Positions 43,995 to 53,347 of a DNA stretch of 64,000 nt are shown piece by piece. The stretch comes from Puniceibacterium sediminis (GTDB taxonomy: Bacteria > Pseudomonadota > Alphaproteobacteria > Rhodobacterales > Rhodobacteraceae), in contig NZ_FZNN01000001.1 of assembly GCF_900188035.1 (NCBI RefSeq), forward strand, positions 1 to 64,000. Direction: 5' to 3'. The translations under genes were made by a program, and so were the position numbers. The notes beneath the pieces were generated by a model. It had not been told where the DNA came from and did no database searches. It saw only the letters and a list, made by a program, of their open reading frames with translations. Positions within the stretch are counted from its first letter, which is position 1. Each line of letters opens with the position of its first letter.

Positions 43995-44045
43995 AGAATT
44001 TTCGAACGAAAATTCTCACTCCAAAAATCTTGGTCTAAGATTTTT
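43995..44045. terminator. Paired A/T-rich hairpins, likely terminator of the epimerase-like gene
   Basis: Two hairpins lie side by side: AGAATTTTCG-AA-CGAAAATTCT (43995-44016) and AAAAATCTT-GGTCT-AAGATTTTT (44023-44045). Both are perfect, and both are symmetric in A and T, so either strand ends in T. The pair sits between the convergent rplT and epimerase-like genes. A similar pair of A/T-rich hairpins lies at 52784-52830. Confidence 0.7.
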
Positions 44046-44076
44046 GCCGCCCCGACCGTTTGTACGGCGCCTGCAG

Positions 44077-44949
44077 CTACAGCCGCACCTCGACAGACCA
44101 TGAAAACCGCGCCACCCCGCCGGGGGCGAGTGTCTGGCTATAGGGCCGTTCGGAAATCTGATGTGACGCGCCGACCCTTGCGGCCATGCCGTGCCAGGGC
44201 TCGATGCACAGAAACGGCGCGCCGGGCTTGCTCCACAGCGCAAGGTTGGGCAGGTTCTCGAACCGGAACGCCAGCTGCGCTCCGCCCGCCATACCATAGC
44301 GCAACCCCGTGCCAGCCCCCTCGGGGAACACCATCGCATCCTCGGCAAACTGTTCCGGCCGCAGCTCAAGCCGCCCACCGTGGAAAGGGGATGGCAACAG
44401 GCTCTCACTCAGCAGGCCACCTTCCAGCCGGGCCATCTCAGGTTCCCCGCCGTTATCCAGAACCACCTCATGCGGCTGGCCATCGCAGCCGGGCAGGGGC
44501 CAGCGGAACGCCGGGTGAAAGCCAAACCCAAAGGGCATCTCGACGTCGCTGCAATTCTCGACCTCGGCACTTACAGTAAGTTCAAGACCCTCCAGCCGGT
44601 GCGTGATCCGCAGCGCAAAGGAAAAAGGATAGACCGCCCGCGTGGCTTCAGTGTCGCGCAGGACATGACGGCACATCCCGGGGCCGTTTTCCTCCAGCGT
44701 AAAAACCGACCGGCGGGCAAACCCGTGCTGCGCCATCTCGGCCTGGAACCCGCCCACCGCGATCCGGTTGTCTGGCGCACGCCCGACGATGGGGAACAGC
44801 ACCGGCGCGCGCCCACCCCACCACTTTGCATCGCCATGCCACAACAGCTCCCGCCCATCGGCGGTGCGCAGGCTTTGCGCCTCGGCACCCAGATCGGTGA
44901 TGGTCATACTAAGATCGGAACTCTGAATCCGGGTGAGGTTGTCAGTCAT
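44077..44949 (-). CDS. Aldose 1-epimerase-family protein
   Basis: 290 residues of the galactose mutarotase-like superfamily. Features include [12 protein letters not shown] near the substrate pocket, the His in [10 protein letters not shown], and a second His in [11 protein letters not shown], matching the two active-site His of GalM-like proteins, followed by a C-terminal Glu-rich strand. It could be a hexose-6-phosphate or other sugar epimerase. The ATG at 44949 opens [10 protein letters not shown]; the longer frame upstream is not supported. It is divergent from pheS across 278 bp. Confidence 0.83.
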   Translation of the reverse strand: MTDNLTRIQSSDLSMTITDLGAEAQSLRTADGRELLWHGDAKWWGGRAPVLFPIVGRAPDNRIAVGGFQAEMAQHGFARRSVFTLEENGPGMCRHVLRDTEATRAVYPFSFALRITHRLEGLELTVSAEVENCSDVEMPFGFGFHPAFRWPLPGCDGQPHEVVLDNGGEPEMARLEGGLLSESLLPSPFHGGRLELRPEQFAEDAMVFPEGAGTGLRYGMAGGAQLAFRFENLPNLALWSKPGAPFLCIEPWHGMAARVGASHQISERPYSQTLAPGGVARFSWSVEVRL

Positions 44950-45227
44950 GGGGCAATCCTGATCGGGTCTTTTACGGGACCCTGCCGCATCCGCCGGGGC
45001 AGGGCCAGTATCACCGCTCGCGAACGGACATGACAGGCTGGGAAAAGGCGGCGTTGCACAAATCCCGGGATCAGCCCCCGGCTCAACCGTTACATCCTGC
45101 CGCAAAAGGCCGCGCCGGGCGCGCATCAACACAGGCCCTCGGCCAAAGGCGTGCCACACATCGCCCCGAAAGCTTGCATTCCCGGGATGCTGTGCTAGCA
45201 GAGCGCCAAGGACTTCCGGAGGCCCCC

Positions 45228-46301
45228 ATGACAGATCTGCGTGACAAATACATCCAGGCCATCGCGGCTGCAGGCGACGAATCCGCGCTCGAGACGCTGC
45301 GCGTCCAGGCGCTTGGCAAAAAGGGCGAGATCAGCCTGCAAATGCGCGAACTTGGCCGCATGACGCCCGAGGAACGCCAGACCGCAGGCCCCGCGCTCAA
45401 TGCGCTGAAGGACGAGATCAACTCGGCCCTCGCCGCACGCAAGGAATCGATGGCCGATGCCGCGCTGGATGAACGTCTGCGCACCGAATGGCTGGACGTG
45501 ACGCTGCCTGCACGCGGCCAGCGCACAGGGACGATCCACCCGATCAGCCAGGTCACCGAAGAGGTCACCGCGATCTTCGCCGACATGGGTTTTGCCGTGG
45601 CCGAAGGCCCGCAGGTCGACACCGACTGGTACAATTTCGATGCGCTGAACATCCCCGGCCACCACCCCGCGCGGGCCGAGATGGACACCTTCTACATGCA
45701 CCGCGCGACAGACGACGACCGCCCGCCGCATGTGCTGCGCACCCACACCAGCCCGGTGCAGATCCGCCATATGGAAAAGGTCAACGCGCCCTGCCGCATC
45801 ATCGCCCCGGGCCGCGTCTATCGTGCCGATTACGACCAGACCCACACGCCGATGTTCAATCAGGTCGAAGGCCTTGCCATCGACAAGGATATCTCGATGG
45901 CCAACCTCAAATGGGTGCTCGAGGAATTCTTTGCCGCGTTTTTCGAAGTCGACGGCATCAAGACCCGTTTTCGCGCCTCGCATTTCCCCTTCACCGAACC
46001 CTCGGCCGAGGTTGATATCCAGTGTTCCTGGGTCGACGGTCAGCTCAAGATCGGCGAAGGCGACGGCTGGCTCGAAGTGCTGGGTTCCGGCATGGTTCAC
46101 CCGCATGTGCTGCGGTCCGCCGGGGTCGACCCCGACCTGTGGCAGGGTTTTGCATTCGGCATGGGCATCGACCGGATCGCGATGCTGAAATACGGCATCC
46201 CCGACCTGCGCGCCTTCTTTGATTCCGACCTGCGCTGGCTGCGCCACTACGGCTTTGCCTCGCTGGACGTGCCGACACTGCATGGCGGGTTGAGCAGGTG
46301 A
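45228..46301 (+). CDS. pheS: Phenylalanine-tRNA ligase, alpha subunit
   Basis: 357 residues. Class II synthetase core: motif 2 around [20 protein letters not shown] with the preceding [12 protein letters not shown] region, motif 3 near [22 protein letters not shown]. The N-terminal helical arm is the tRNA-binding coiled coil. The ATG at 45228 follows CCGGAGG; the frame upstream is not conserved. The stop overlaps the GTG start of a DUF2513 gene. pheT lies 1.07 kb further on, so the usual pheS-pheT neighbour pair is split. Confidence 0.97.
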   Translation: MTDLRDKYIQAIAAAGDESALETLRVQALGKKGEISLQMRELGRMTPEERQTAGPALNALKDEINSALAARKESMADAALDERLRTEWLDVTLPARGQRTGTIHPISQVTEEVTAIFADMGFAVAEGPQVDTDWYNFDALNIPGHHPARAEMDTFYMHRATDDDRPPHVLRTHTSPVQIRHMEKVNAPCRIIAPGRVYRADYDQTHTPMFNQVEGLAIDKDISMANLKWVLEEFFAAFFEVDGIKTRFRASHFPFTEPSAEVDIQCSWVDGQLKIGEGDGWLEVLGSGMVHPHVLRSAGVDPDLWQGFAFGMGIDRIAMLKYGIPDLRAFFDSDLRWLRHYGFASLDVPTLHGGLSR

Positions 46302-46651
46302 AACGCGACGATGATCTGATCCGCGATCTTCTCTTCAAATACGAAGGAGACGCGGATTGGATAGCTTTAATGCCCGGGGGAACTTCAAGCTCAACAGGCC
46401 AAGAGGAAAAGGAACATTACCACGTTCTTTTGATGTCGGATCAGGGGCTTGTGACGAGCGTAGGCCCCGATAGTTTTCGTGTGACTGCGTCTGGGCATGA
46501 TTATATCAACGCCATTCGCTCCGACACCATTTGGCGAAAAGCCAAAGAGGGCGCAAAAGAAATTGGCGGGGCGACCTTCGGTATTTTGAAGGATTTGGCA
46601 GTTGCCTATCTAAAACAAGAAGCTGCCATAAAACTCGGCCTGGAACTTTAA
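46298..46651 (+). CDS. DUF2513 family protein inserted after pheS
   Basis: 117 residues, GTG start overlapping the pheS stop. It matches DUF2513: [15 protein letters not shown], a [13 protein letters not shown] segment resembling a winged helix, [16 protein letters not shown], and a C-terminal helix with [13 protein letters not shown]. This family is common in phages and mobile DNA, with unknown function. The gene is more AT-rich than its neighbours and has codons such as ATA and TTA-like choices, suggesting transfer. It is followed by a repeat element (46686-46825). Confidence 0.8.
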   Translation: MKRDDDLIRDLLFKYEGDADWIALMPGGTSSSTGQEEKEHYHVLLMSDQGLVTSVGPDSFRVTASGHDYINAIRSDTIWRKAKEGAKEIGGATFGILKDLAVAYLKQEAAIKLGLEL

Positions 46652-46685
46652 GATATCAGTCCCCGCCCGGAATAAAGCCGACGGC

Positions 46686-46825
46686 GCCGGGCAGCGCCAG
46701 CCCGTCCCCTGGGCTGGCGCTTGGGTACTGTCGGCGCATTGCCATGATCGAAAACTGACCTTGCAGCCATAAAGCGCCTCGCTCACCAGTTGTGAACGCT
46801 ATCCAACGGGCAGGCGCTGCCCGGC
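46686..46825. repeat. Short element with terminal inverted repeats, copy B (MITE-like)
   Basis: A perfect 13-bp inverted repeat, GCCGGGCAGCGCC (46686-46698) and GGCGCTGCCCGGC (46813-46825), extends inward to about 20 bp with one mismatch. Inside are an alternative perfect 10-bp hairpin, GCGCCAGCCC (46694-46703) with GGGCTGGCGC (46711-46720), followed by TTGGG, and the 57-nt box 46729-46785 shared with copy A. The sequence left of the arm (46665-46678) also matches copy A (13 of 14). No transposase is encoded. It lies between the DUF2513 and YrhK genes. Confidence 0.75.
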
Positions 46826-46880
46826 TCCGCATCCGCAGATGGCGCCAATCGGGTTTCAAACTCAGACAGAGGAACTGCTG

Positions 46881-47159
46881 ATGAACCTCTTTGACCACAG
46901 CAACCGTGATCGCAACGACGGCACGCGGCGCATCTATGCGCTATATGAAATCGCCCATACCTCGGTCGATTTCTCGGCCGCCGCCTGCTTTCTGATCGGC
47001 TCCGTGCTCTTTCTCTGGCCCGCTTACGAAACCGCCGCCATCTGGCTATTCATCATCGGCTCGGTCTTTTTCATGGCCAAGCCGACATTGCGCCTGCTGC
47101 GCGAACTGCATCTCTACCGCATGGGAAAGCTCGACACCCTTGCCAAGCGGACAGACTGA
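46881..47159 (+). CDS. YrhK-domain membrane protein
   Basis: 92 residues. Two TM helices (AAACFLIGSVLFLWPAY, about 34-50, and IWLFIIGSVFFMAKPTL, about 56-72) are preceded by RRIYALYEIAHTSVDF and followed by RLLRELHLYRMG, the pattern of the YrhK domain, whose role is unknown. The ATG at 46881 follows AGAGGAA; the longer frame from 46839 reads into the repeat element. It lies between pheS and pheT in the same direction. Confidence 0.75.
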   Translation: MNLFDHSNRDRNDGTRRIYALYEIAHTSVDFSAAACFLIGSVLFLWPAYETAAIWLFIIGSVFFMAKPTLRLLRELHLYRMGKLDTLAKRTD

Positions 47160-47199
47160 GCGCGCGCCGCGTTAACGCTCGCTCTGCCAGACGTCGGAG

Positions 47200-47238
47200 C
47201 CATACGGTTTCCATACGCACTCCATACGGCTTCCATAT
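47200..47238 (+). repeat. CCATAC array, four copies phased at exactly 11 bp
   Basis: CCATAC starts at 47200, 47211 and 47222, and CCATAT at 47233, all steps 11 bp. The first 17 bases are the same as in the array at 11613. It lies 129 bp upstream of the pheT ATG and 41 bp after the YrhK gene, in the pheT leader or promoter region. Same strand as the array at 11601-11651. Confidence 0.75.
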
Positions 47239-47366
47239 CGGCCAAAACCCTTGTTAACCGGGGCCATCCCCCCGATTCGGGGCAGTGGTTAACGCGCACC
47301 GCCTCTTTCCCCCCGGACTCCGATCCGCTATGGGGGGTGCAACACGCAATTAACGGGTTGAGACCG

Positions 47367-49763
47367 ATGAAATTCACCTTTTCCTGGCTCAAGGATCACC
47401 TCGACACTACCGCCTCTCTGGATGAGATCCTGGAGGCGCTGACCGACCTCGGCCTCGAGGTTGAAGGTGTTGAAAACCCACTGGAAAAGCTGTCGGGATT
47501 TACCATCGGTAAGGTGCTTGAGGCCGAGAAACACCCCGATGCGGACAAGCTCAAGGTCTGCAAGGTCGCCATTGACGACGGTGAGACCCAGATCATCTGT
47601 GGCGCGCCCAATGCGCGGGCCGGGATCACTGTGGTCGTGGCAAAGCCGGGCACCTATGTCCCTGGAATCGATACCACAATCGGCGTGGGCAAGATTCGCG
47701 GCATCGACAGCTTCGGCATGATGTGTTCCGAACGCGAGATGGAACTGTCCGAAGAACACGACGGCATCATCGAGCTGCCCTCGGGTGAGGTAGGTCAGAG
47801 CTTTGCCGACTGGCTGGCACAGAATGATCCGTCCAAGGTCGATCCCGTCATCGACATCGCCATCACCCCCAACCGCCCCGATGCGCTGGGTGTGCGCGGC
47901 GTCGCCCGTGACCTTGCCGCCCGTGGCCTTGGCGCGCTGAAACCGCACGACGTGGCCCCGGTTGACGGCACCTTCCCGTGCCCCATTGGTGTCAGCATCG
48001 ATGACGATACGCTGGACGCCGCCCCGGTGTTTTATGGCCGCGTTATCAAGGGTGTAAAGAACGGACCCAGCCCGCAGTGGCTGCAGGAAAAGCTGCGCGC
48101 CATCGGATTGCGCCCGATCTCTTTCCTGGTCGATGTGACCAACTTCTTCACCTACGACCGCAACCGCCCGCTGCACGTCTTTGACGCTGACAAGCTGGCC
48201 GGATCCCTGCGCATCCATCGCGCCAAGGGCGGCGAAACCATGATGGGTCTCGACGACAAGAGCTATACCTTTCAGCCGGATATGACGCTGATTTCAGACG
48301 ATAACGGCGTGCAGAGCATTGCCGGCGTCATGGGTGGCCTGCCCACCGGTGTGACGATGGAAACCACCAATGTCTTTGTCGAATCCGCCTATTTCGACAC
48401 CGTCCGCACCGCCTATACGGGCCGCGCGCTTAAGATCAACTCCGACGCCCGTTACCGTTTCGAACGTGGCATCGACCCGGCTTGGACACCGGTTGGCTTG
48501 GAACACGCGACCCGCATGATCCTTGATATCGCGGGCGGTGAGGCGTCCAAAATAGTTGTCGCGGGCGAGATCCCCGACACTTCCCGAGCCTACAAGCTTG
48601 ACCCGGCGCGCGTGGTCTCTCTGGTCGGTATGGACATCTCGGAATCCGAGCAACGCCAGACACTTACCCGGCTTGGCTTTGTTCTTGAAGGCAATATGGC
48701 CAAGGTGCCCAGCTGGCGCCCCGATGTCATGGGCGAGGCGGATCTGGTCGAGGAAGTCGCGCGTATCGCCTCCCTCACCAAACTGCAGGGCAAGCCGATG
48801 CCGCGCATTCAGGCCGGCGTGCCCAAACCGATCCTGTCGCCGCTGCAAAAGCGCGAACAGACCGGACGGCGCACCGCCGCATCGCTGGGCTACAACGAAT
48901 GTGTGACCTACAGCTTTATCGACAAGGCCGCCGCGACCCTGTTCGGCGGTGGCGATGATGCGACGATGCTGGCCAACCCGATCAGCGCCGACCTCAGCCA
49001 CCTGCGGCCCGACCTGCTGCCGGGCCTGCTACAGGCCGCAGCGCGCAATCAGGCACGCGGCTTCCCGGATCAGGCGCTGTTCGAAATCGGCGCGGTATTT
49101 TCCGGCGGTGAGCCGGGTGAACAGTCCTTGCAGATCTCGGGCCTGCTGGTCGGGCGCACCGGGCCCAAGGATGTGCACGGCACGTCGCGCGGTGTGGATG
49201 TCTTTGACGCCAAGGCCGACGCCGAGGCGATCCTCGCCGCGATGGGCGCCCCCGCAAAGGTCCAGATCCTGCGCGGCGGCGATGGTTGGTGGCATCCGGG
49301 CCGTCACGGCCGTATCTGCCTTGGACCCAAGAAAACCCTTGGAATCTTTGGCGAAGTTCACCCCAAGGTGCTGAAGGCGCTGGATGTGAAAGGCCCTGCC
49401 GTGGCCTTCACCATTTGGCCCGCCGAAATCCCCTTGCCGCGCAAGACCGGATCGACCCGGCCCGCGCTGGTGCTGAACGATCTGCAAGCCGTCGAACGCG
49501 ATTTTGCCTTTGTCGTCGATGCCGAAGTCGAGGCGCTGAACCTCGTCAATGCCGCCGCTGGCGCGGACAAGGCGCTGATCGCCGATGTGCGCGTCTTTGA
49601 CGAATTCATCGGCGGCTCGCTGGGCGAGGGCAAGAAATCCATCGCCCTGACCGTGCGCCTGCAACCGGTCGATGCGACGCTGAAGGAAAAGGACATCGAA
49701 GCGATTTCCGCGAAGATCGTCGAAAAGGTCCAGAAGGCAACCGGCGGCATCCTGCGCGGCTAG
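47367..49763 (+). CDS. pheT: Phenylalanine-tRNA ligase, beta subunit
   Basis: 798 residues. Domains in order: N-terminal MKFTFSWLKDHL, the OB-fold tRNA-binding domain (about 40-150, with CGAPNARAG), B3/B4 editing region (about 210-380), B5 domain with PSWRPDVMGEADLVEEVARI, and a C-terminal anticodon-binding FDX-ACB domain (about 700-798). It joins PheS in an (alpha-beta)2 enzyme. The ATG at 47367 starts the conserved MKFTFSWL. Preceded by a CCATAC array and by several GTTAAC sites. Confidence 0.97.
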   Translation: MKFTFSWLKDHLDTTASLDEILEALTDLGLEVEGVENPLEKLSGFTIGKVLEAEKHPDADKLKVCKVAIDDGETQIICGAPNARAGITVVVAKPGTYVPGIDTTIGVGKIRGIDSFGMMCSEREMELSEEHDGIIELPSGEVGQSFADWLAQNDPSKVDPVIDIAITPNRPDALGVRGVARDLAARGLGALKPHDVAPVDGTFPCPIGVSIDDDTLDAAPVFYGRVIKGVKNGPSPQWLQEKLRAIGLRPISFLVDVTNFFTYDRNRPLHVFDADKLAGSLRIHRAKGGETMMGLDDKSYTFQPDMTLISDDNGVQSIAGVMGGLPTGVTMETTNVFVESAYFDTVRTAYTGRALKINSDARYRFERGIDPAWTPVGLEHATRMILDIAGGEASKIVVAGEIPDTSRAYKLDPARVVSLVGMDISESEQRQTLTRLGFVLEGNMAKVPSWRPDVMGEADLVEEVARIASLTKLQGKPMPRIQAGVPKPILSPLQKREQTGRRTAASLGYNECVTYSFIDKAAATLFGGGDDATMLANPISADLSHLRPDLLPGLLQAAARNQARGFPDQALFEIGAVFSGGEPGEQSLQISGLLVGRTGPKDVHGTSRGVDVFDAKADAEAILAAMGAPAKVQILRGGDGWWHPGRHGRICLGPKKTLGIFGEVHPKVLKALDVKGPAVAFTIWPAEIPLPRKTGSTRPALVLNDLQAVERDFAFVVDAEVEALNLVNAAAGADKALIADVRVFDEFIGGSLGEGKKSIALTVRLQPVDATLKEKDIEAISAKIVEKVQKATGGILRG

Positions 49764-49913
49764 TCGCAAGGCGGGCAGACCGGCCAGGGTTTACCCGGTG
49801 CCTTTGGCCTGTTTTTGGGCGAATTCGCCCGATCCGCGGACAGCCACAGGCTTGCGTCCGAAGCATTAAACCTTAGGTAACGGTATCAACCGATATTTCA
49901 AAGCGAGGCACCC

Positions 49914-50363
49914 ATGGGACTGACCGTTTACCTGTCCGGCGAAATCCACACCGACTGGCGTGATCAGATCATCGACGGCGCTCAGGGCCTTGATGTGACG
50001 TTCACGGGCCCCGTCACCGATCACGCTGCCTCGGATGACTGCGGCGTGGCGATACTGGGCGTCGAGCCGAACAAATACTGGCACGACCACAAGGGTGCCA
50101 TGGTCAACGCCATCCGCACCCGCAAGGGGATCGCCGATGCCGATGTGGTCGTTGTCCGCTTTGGCGAACAATACAAGCAGTGGAACGCCGCTTTTGATGC
50201 GGGCTATGCCGCCGCGCTTGGTAAATCCCTGATCATCCTGCAGCAGCGCGACCATGATCATGCGCTGAAAGAGGTTGACGCGGCCGCCCTCGCCGTGGCC
50301 CGCGAACCCGGCGAAGTGGCAGATATCCTGCGCTATGTCCTGACCGGGACATTGCCGGCCTGA
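49914..50363 (+). CDS. YtoQ family protein
   Basis: 149 residues matching YtoQ: LTVYLSGEIHTDWRDQI at the start, then TGPVTDHAASDDCG, NKYWHDHKGAMVNAIRT and VVRFGEQYKQWNAAFDAGYAAALGK. The last segment resembles nucleoside 2-deoxyribosyltransferase-like folds (GEQYxQWNxAFDxGYxxAxGK). Activity is not established. Single gene, ATG with a GCGAGG-type ribosome binding site. Confidence 0.88.
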   Translation: MGLTVYLSGEIHTDWRDQIIDGAQGLDVTFTGPVTDHAASDDCGVAILGVEPNKYWHDHKGAMVNAIRTRKGIADADVVVVRFGEQYKQWNAAFDAGYAAALGKSLIILQQRDHDHALKEVDAAALAVAREPGEVADILRYVLTGTLPA

Positions 50364-50469
50364 TCCACGCGGGTTTTCTGGAGCGCCTGCACCGGAAGAT
50401 CGAAAATCACGACAGATCCTATGCGCGGTGGGACCTTCCCGCCGCAGAACGCGCTGAACGTAACGGAAC

Positions 50470-50484
50470 TTAATCGACAATTAA
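50470..50484. promoter_or_regulatory. Perfect CtrA-type site upstream of mscL
   Basis: TTAA-N7-TTAA (TTAATCGACAATTAA, 50470-50484) matches the full CtrA consensus of alphaproteobacteria. It is also a dyad (CTTAAT/ATTAAG). It sits 94 bp before the mscL ATG. CtrA in the Roseobacter group controls motility, gene transfer agents and related traits. Occupancy is inferred only. Confidence 0.55.
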
Positions 50485-50577
50485 GCATAAAATTGGTGCA
50501 AAATAGAAAGATCGGTGTCTATAGACCCGCAGAGTCGGGCAGAAAGCCCGCCGTAGTCAAATAGTAGGGACAGATTT

Positions 50578-51000
50578 ATGCTTCAGGAATTCAAAGATTT
50601 TATCGCCAAGGGCAATGTCATGGATATGGCCGTCGGCATCATCATTGGCGCGGCTTTCACCGCGATCGTGGCGTCGCTGGTCGGTGACATCATCAACCCG
50701 ATCATCGCGCTGTTCACTGGCGGCATCGATTTTTCCGGCTGGTTCTACACGCTCGACGGCAGCACCCACGCGTCGCTGGCCGCAGCAACAGAAGCCGGCG
50801 CGCCGGTCTTTGCCATCGGCAAATTCATCATGGCCGTGATCAACTTTCTGATCATCGCCTTTGTGGTCTTCATGCTGGTCAAGATGGTCAACCGCGTAAA
50901 AGCTGCTGCTGAAAAGCCCGACGATGTGGCACCCGAGGTGCACACTGGTCCGTCACAGCTCGACGTGCTGCTGGAAATCCGCGATTCACTGCGCAAGTAA
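50578..51000 (+). CDS. mscL: Large-conductance mechanosensitive channel
   Basis: 140 residues. It opens under membrane tension and releases solutes on osmotic downshock. Amphipathic N-terminus [22 protein letters not shown]1 [24 protein letters not shown] with the tight Gly/Ala pore packing, a periplasmic loop, TM2 (about 80-103, [19 protein letters not shown]), and a C-terminal helix (ending [10 protein letters not shown]) that bundles in the pentamer. ATG with a GGGACAG ribosome binding site. A CtrA-type site lies upstream. Confidence 0.96.
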   Translation: MLQEFKDFIAKGNVMDMAVGIIIGAAFTAIVASLVGDIINPIIALFTGGIDFSGWFYTLDGSTHASLAAATEAGAPVFAIGKFIMAVINFLIIAFVVFMLVKMVNRVKAAAEKPDDVAPEVHTGPSQLDVLLEIRDSLRK

Positions 51001-51017
51001 GTCGTTCTGAATAAAGC

Positions 51018-51046
51018 AAAAGGCCGGGGTACATCCCCGGCCTTTT
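51018..51046. terminator. Bidirectional terminator between mscL and ald
   Basis: A perfect 12-bp stem AAAAGGCCGGGG (51018-51029) / CCCCGGCCTTTT (51035-51046) with a 5-nt loop. The T-run on either strand lets it serve both convergent genes. Confidence 0.92.
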
Positions 51047-51056
51047 CGATTCTGCC

Positions 51057-52175
51057 TCAGGCCTTCAGCACCAGCTGTGGTGACATAACATCCATCCCCA
51101 GCGCGCGCCCGACCGCATAGTAGGTCAGCTTCCCGGCATGAACGTTCAGCCCGTTCAGCAGGTGCGGATCGTCAGCGCAGGCCTGTCGCCAGCCCTTGTC
51201 TGCAAGCGCCAGCATGAAGGGCATCGTCGCGTTTCCAAGCGCGATTGTGGATGTCCGCGCCACGGCCCCCGGCATGTTCGCCACGCAGTAATGCATGATC
51301 CCGTCCACGTCATAGATCGGATCCTGATGGGTGGTGGCGCGCGAGGTTTCGAAACAGCCGCCCTGATCGATCGCGACGTCGACGATGGCCGCTCCGGGCT
51401 TCATTGTCGAAAGCTGCTCCCGGCTCACCAGCTTGGGCGCGGCGGCCCCGGGGATCAGCACGGCGCCGATCACCATATCCGCTTGGGCAACCAGCTCGGC
51501 CGTAGTGGCGGCACTGGCATAAACCGTATTGAAAACATTGCCGAAAACATCATCCAGATAGCGCATCCGCCCCAGTGACCGGTCCAGGACCGAGACGCTC
51601 GCGCCCATGCCCGCCGCGACCCGCGCCGCATGTGTGCCCACAACGCCGCCGCCGATGACCACGACCCGCGCAGGGGAAACGCCGGGCACGCCGCCCATCA
51701 GAACGCCGCGCCCGCCATTGGCCTTTTGCAGGGTCCAGGCCCCGACCTGCGGCGCGAGCTTGCCTGCCACCTCGGACATCGGCGCCAGCAGCGGCAGCCC
51801 GCCACGGTCGTCGGTGACGGTCTCATAGGCGATGCAGGTCGCGCCGGATGCCAGCAGTTCTCTGGTCTGCACAGGGTCCGGTGCCAGATGCAGATAGGTG
51901 AACAGCAACTGCCCCTCGCGCAGCATCTTGCGTTCGCCAGCCTGTGGCTCCTTGACCTTGACGATCATCTCCGCCTCGGCAAAGATCTCCTCGGCCGTGT
52001 CGACCATCCGGGCACCTGCGGCGATGTAATCCGCATCCTCGAACCCGGCACCACGCCCGGCACCGGTCTGGATGAGCACCTCATGACCATGGCGCACCGC
52101 CTCATGCGCGGCGTTCGGGGTGATCCCGACGCGGAATTCCTGTGGCTTGATCTCAGTCGGACATCCGATCTTCAT
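51057..52175 (-). CDS. ald: Alanine dehydrogenase
   Basis: 372 residues, NAD-dependent, deaminating L-alanine to pyruvate and ammonium. [25 protein letters not shown] start, substrate residues in VKVKEP and YLHLA, the Rossmann motif [19 protein letters not shown] (about 174-192), and catalytic segments near [22 protein letters not shown]. It is divergent from an Lrp-type regulator gene, the usual arrangement in which alanine induces ald through the regulator. Confidence 0.96.
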   Translation of the reverse strand: MKIGCPTEIKPQEFRVGITPNAAHEAVRHGHEVLIQTGAGRGAGFEDADYIAAGARMVDTAEEIFAEAEMIVKVKEPQAGERKMLREGQLLFTYLHLAPDPVQTRELLASGATCIAYETVTDDRGGLPLLAPMSEVAGKLAPQVGAWTLQKANGGRGVLMGGVPGVSPARVVVIGGGVVGTHAARVAAGMGASVSVLDRSLGRMRYLDDVFGNVFNTVYASAATTAELVAQADMVIGAVLIPGAAAPKLVSREQLSTMKPGAAIVDVAIDQGGCFETSRATTHQDPIYDVDGIMHYCVANMPGAVARTSTIALGNATMPFMLALADKGWRQACADDPHLLNGLNVHAGKLTYYAVGRALGMDVMSPQLVLKA

Positions 52176-52281
52176 TACTCTCTCCCTTGTGTCAATGATG
52201 CCACCTTCTGCTTATCGGCTTGCAATTTCCGCACAGATTTGATGCGGTGATAGCGAAAACAGTCGAAGGATCTTCGTCTAT

Positions 52282-52770
52282 GTGCGCCTCTTGAGAAAGG
52301 ACCCGCCCGGTTTGAGCCTTGATGAGACAGACCGCCGTATCCTGCGCGTCCTGCAGCGCAGGGGGCGCATGTCCAACGCGGATCTGGCCGAGTCCGTGCA
52401 TCTTTCGGCATCGGCCTGTCACAGGCGGGTGCAGCGGCTCGAAGAGGACGGCTATATCCGCGACTACGTGGCGCTTCTCGATGAACGCAGGCTTGGGTTG
52501 CCGACGACGGTCTATGTGGAAATCAAGCTCAGCGCACAGGCCAACGAGGTTCTTGAGGCGTTTGAGAAGGCCGTAGCGCGGATCCCGGACGTGCTCGAAT
52601 GTCACCTGATGGCAGGGGCGGCTGATTACATCCTGAAGATCGTCGCCGAGGATACCGAGGATTTTGCCCGTATCCACCGCCAGTACCTGACCCGGCTGCC
52701 CGGGGTGGCGCAGATGCAATCCAGCTTTTCCCTGCGCACTGTGTGCCGCACCACTGCACTGCCGGTCTGA
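52282..52770 (+). CDS. Lrp/AsnC-family regulator, probable regulator of ald
   Basis: 162 residues. N-terminal HTH (LDETDRRILRVLQRRGRMSN ... LSASACHRRVQRLEEDG) and C-terminal ligand-binding RAM domain (VLECHLMAGAADYILKIVAED). It is divergent from ald over 106 bp, like AldR. Start uncertain: GTG at 52282 (GAAGGA 11 nt upstream) or TTG at 52312, which would open directly at SLDETDRRIL; neither is ideal. The family binds ald promoters in response to alanine. Confidence 0.87.
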   Translation: MRLLRKDPPGLSLDETDRRILRVLQRRGRMSNADLAESVHLSASACHRRVQRLEEDGYIRDYVALLDERRLGLPTTVYVEIKLSAQANEVLEAFEKAVARIPDVLECHLMAGAADYILKIVAEDTEDFARIHRQYLTRLPGVAQMQSSFSLRTVCRTTALPV

Positions 52771-52783
52771 CGGGGCGCAACCC

Positions 52784-52830
52784 CAAATTTTTTCAGAAAA
52801 AAATTTGCCAAAAACCTTTTAAAGGTTTTT
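52784..52830. terminator. Paired A/T-rich hairpins between the Lrp gene and rpsU
   Basis: First hairpin: C plus AAATTTTTT (52784-52793) with AAAAAATTTG (52798-52807) around CAGA. Second: AAAAACCTTT-T-AAAGGTTTTT (52810-52830). Both are perfect and T-tailed on both strands, so they could end both convergent genes. The layout parallels 43995-44045. Confidence 0.7.
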
Positions 52831-52966
52831 GCGAGCCGCCCAAAACGACAAACCCCCGAAGCCAAGGCCCGGGGGTCGTCAAATCGCTTATTTTAGTGTG
52901 GAAAACAGCCCAGTTCTGGCCGTGCAATTCATCCGAAAACCGGTAACCGCCTTTCGGATTGCACGA

Positions 52967-53173
52967 TCAGATCATGCCTTCGCGTTCTGCCTTTTTGCGT
53001 GCCAACTTGCGGGCACGGCGGATCGCTTCGGCACTCTCCCGCGCTTTTTTCTCAGACGGTTTCTCGAAATGTTGCTTGAGCTTCATTTCACGGAACACGC
53101 CTTCGCGCTGGAGCTTTTTCTTCAGAACCCGGAGGGCCTGATCGACATTGTTGTCGCGAACACTAACCTGCAT
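52967..53173 (-). CDS. rpsU: 30S ribosomal protein S21
   Basis: 68 residues, very basic. It opens [31 protein letters not shown] and has the [15 protein letters not shown] tail. S21 binds 16S rRNA near the anti-Shine-Dalgarno end. The length with this tail is usual in alphaproteobacteria. Monocistronic; COQ9 is divergent. A small dyad AATAGCAA/TTGCTATT lies 55 bp upstream (53228-53247). Confidence 0.97.
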   Translation of the reverse strand: MQVSVRDNNVDQALRVLKKKLQREGVFREMKLKQHFEKPSEKKARESAEAIRRARKLARKKAEREGMI

Positions 53174-53347
53174 GTGGTTTTCACCACCTTTCTAGTTTGA
53201 GTTGCAATGATTTGCAGGAAGGCGCCCAATAGCAAGGCTTTGCTATTTTGTCCACAGCGCAACACCGCCCCCCTGCGGGCATCTGTCTCTGGTCAAATCC
53301 GGCGAAACGCTTAGGTTCTGTACAGATATCTGACGGAAGCGAATATC

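Noticed and set aside
49871-49886. TTAA-N7-GTAA near 49866-49880 as a second CtrA site
   Set aside because: One half-site departs from consensus, and similar half-matches are expected by chance in intergenic DNA.
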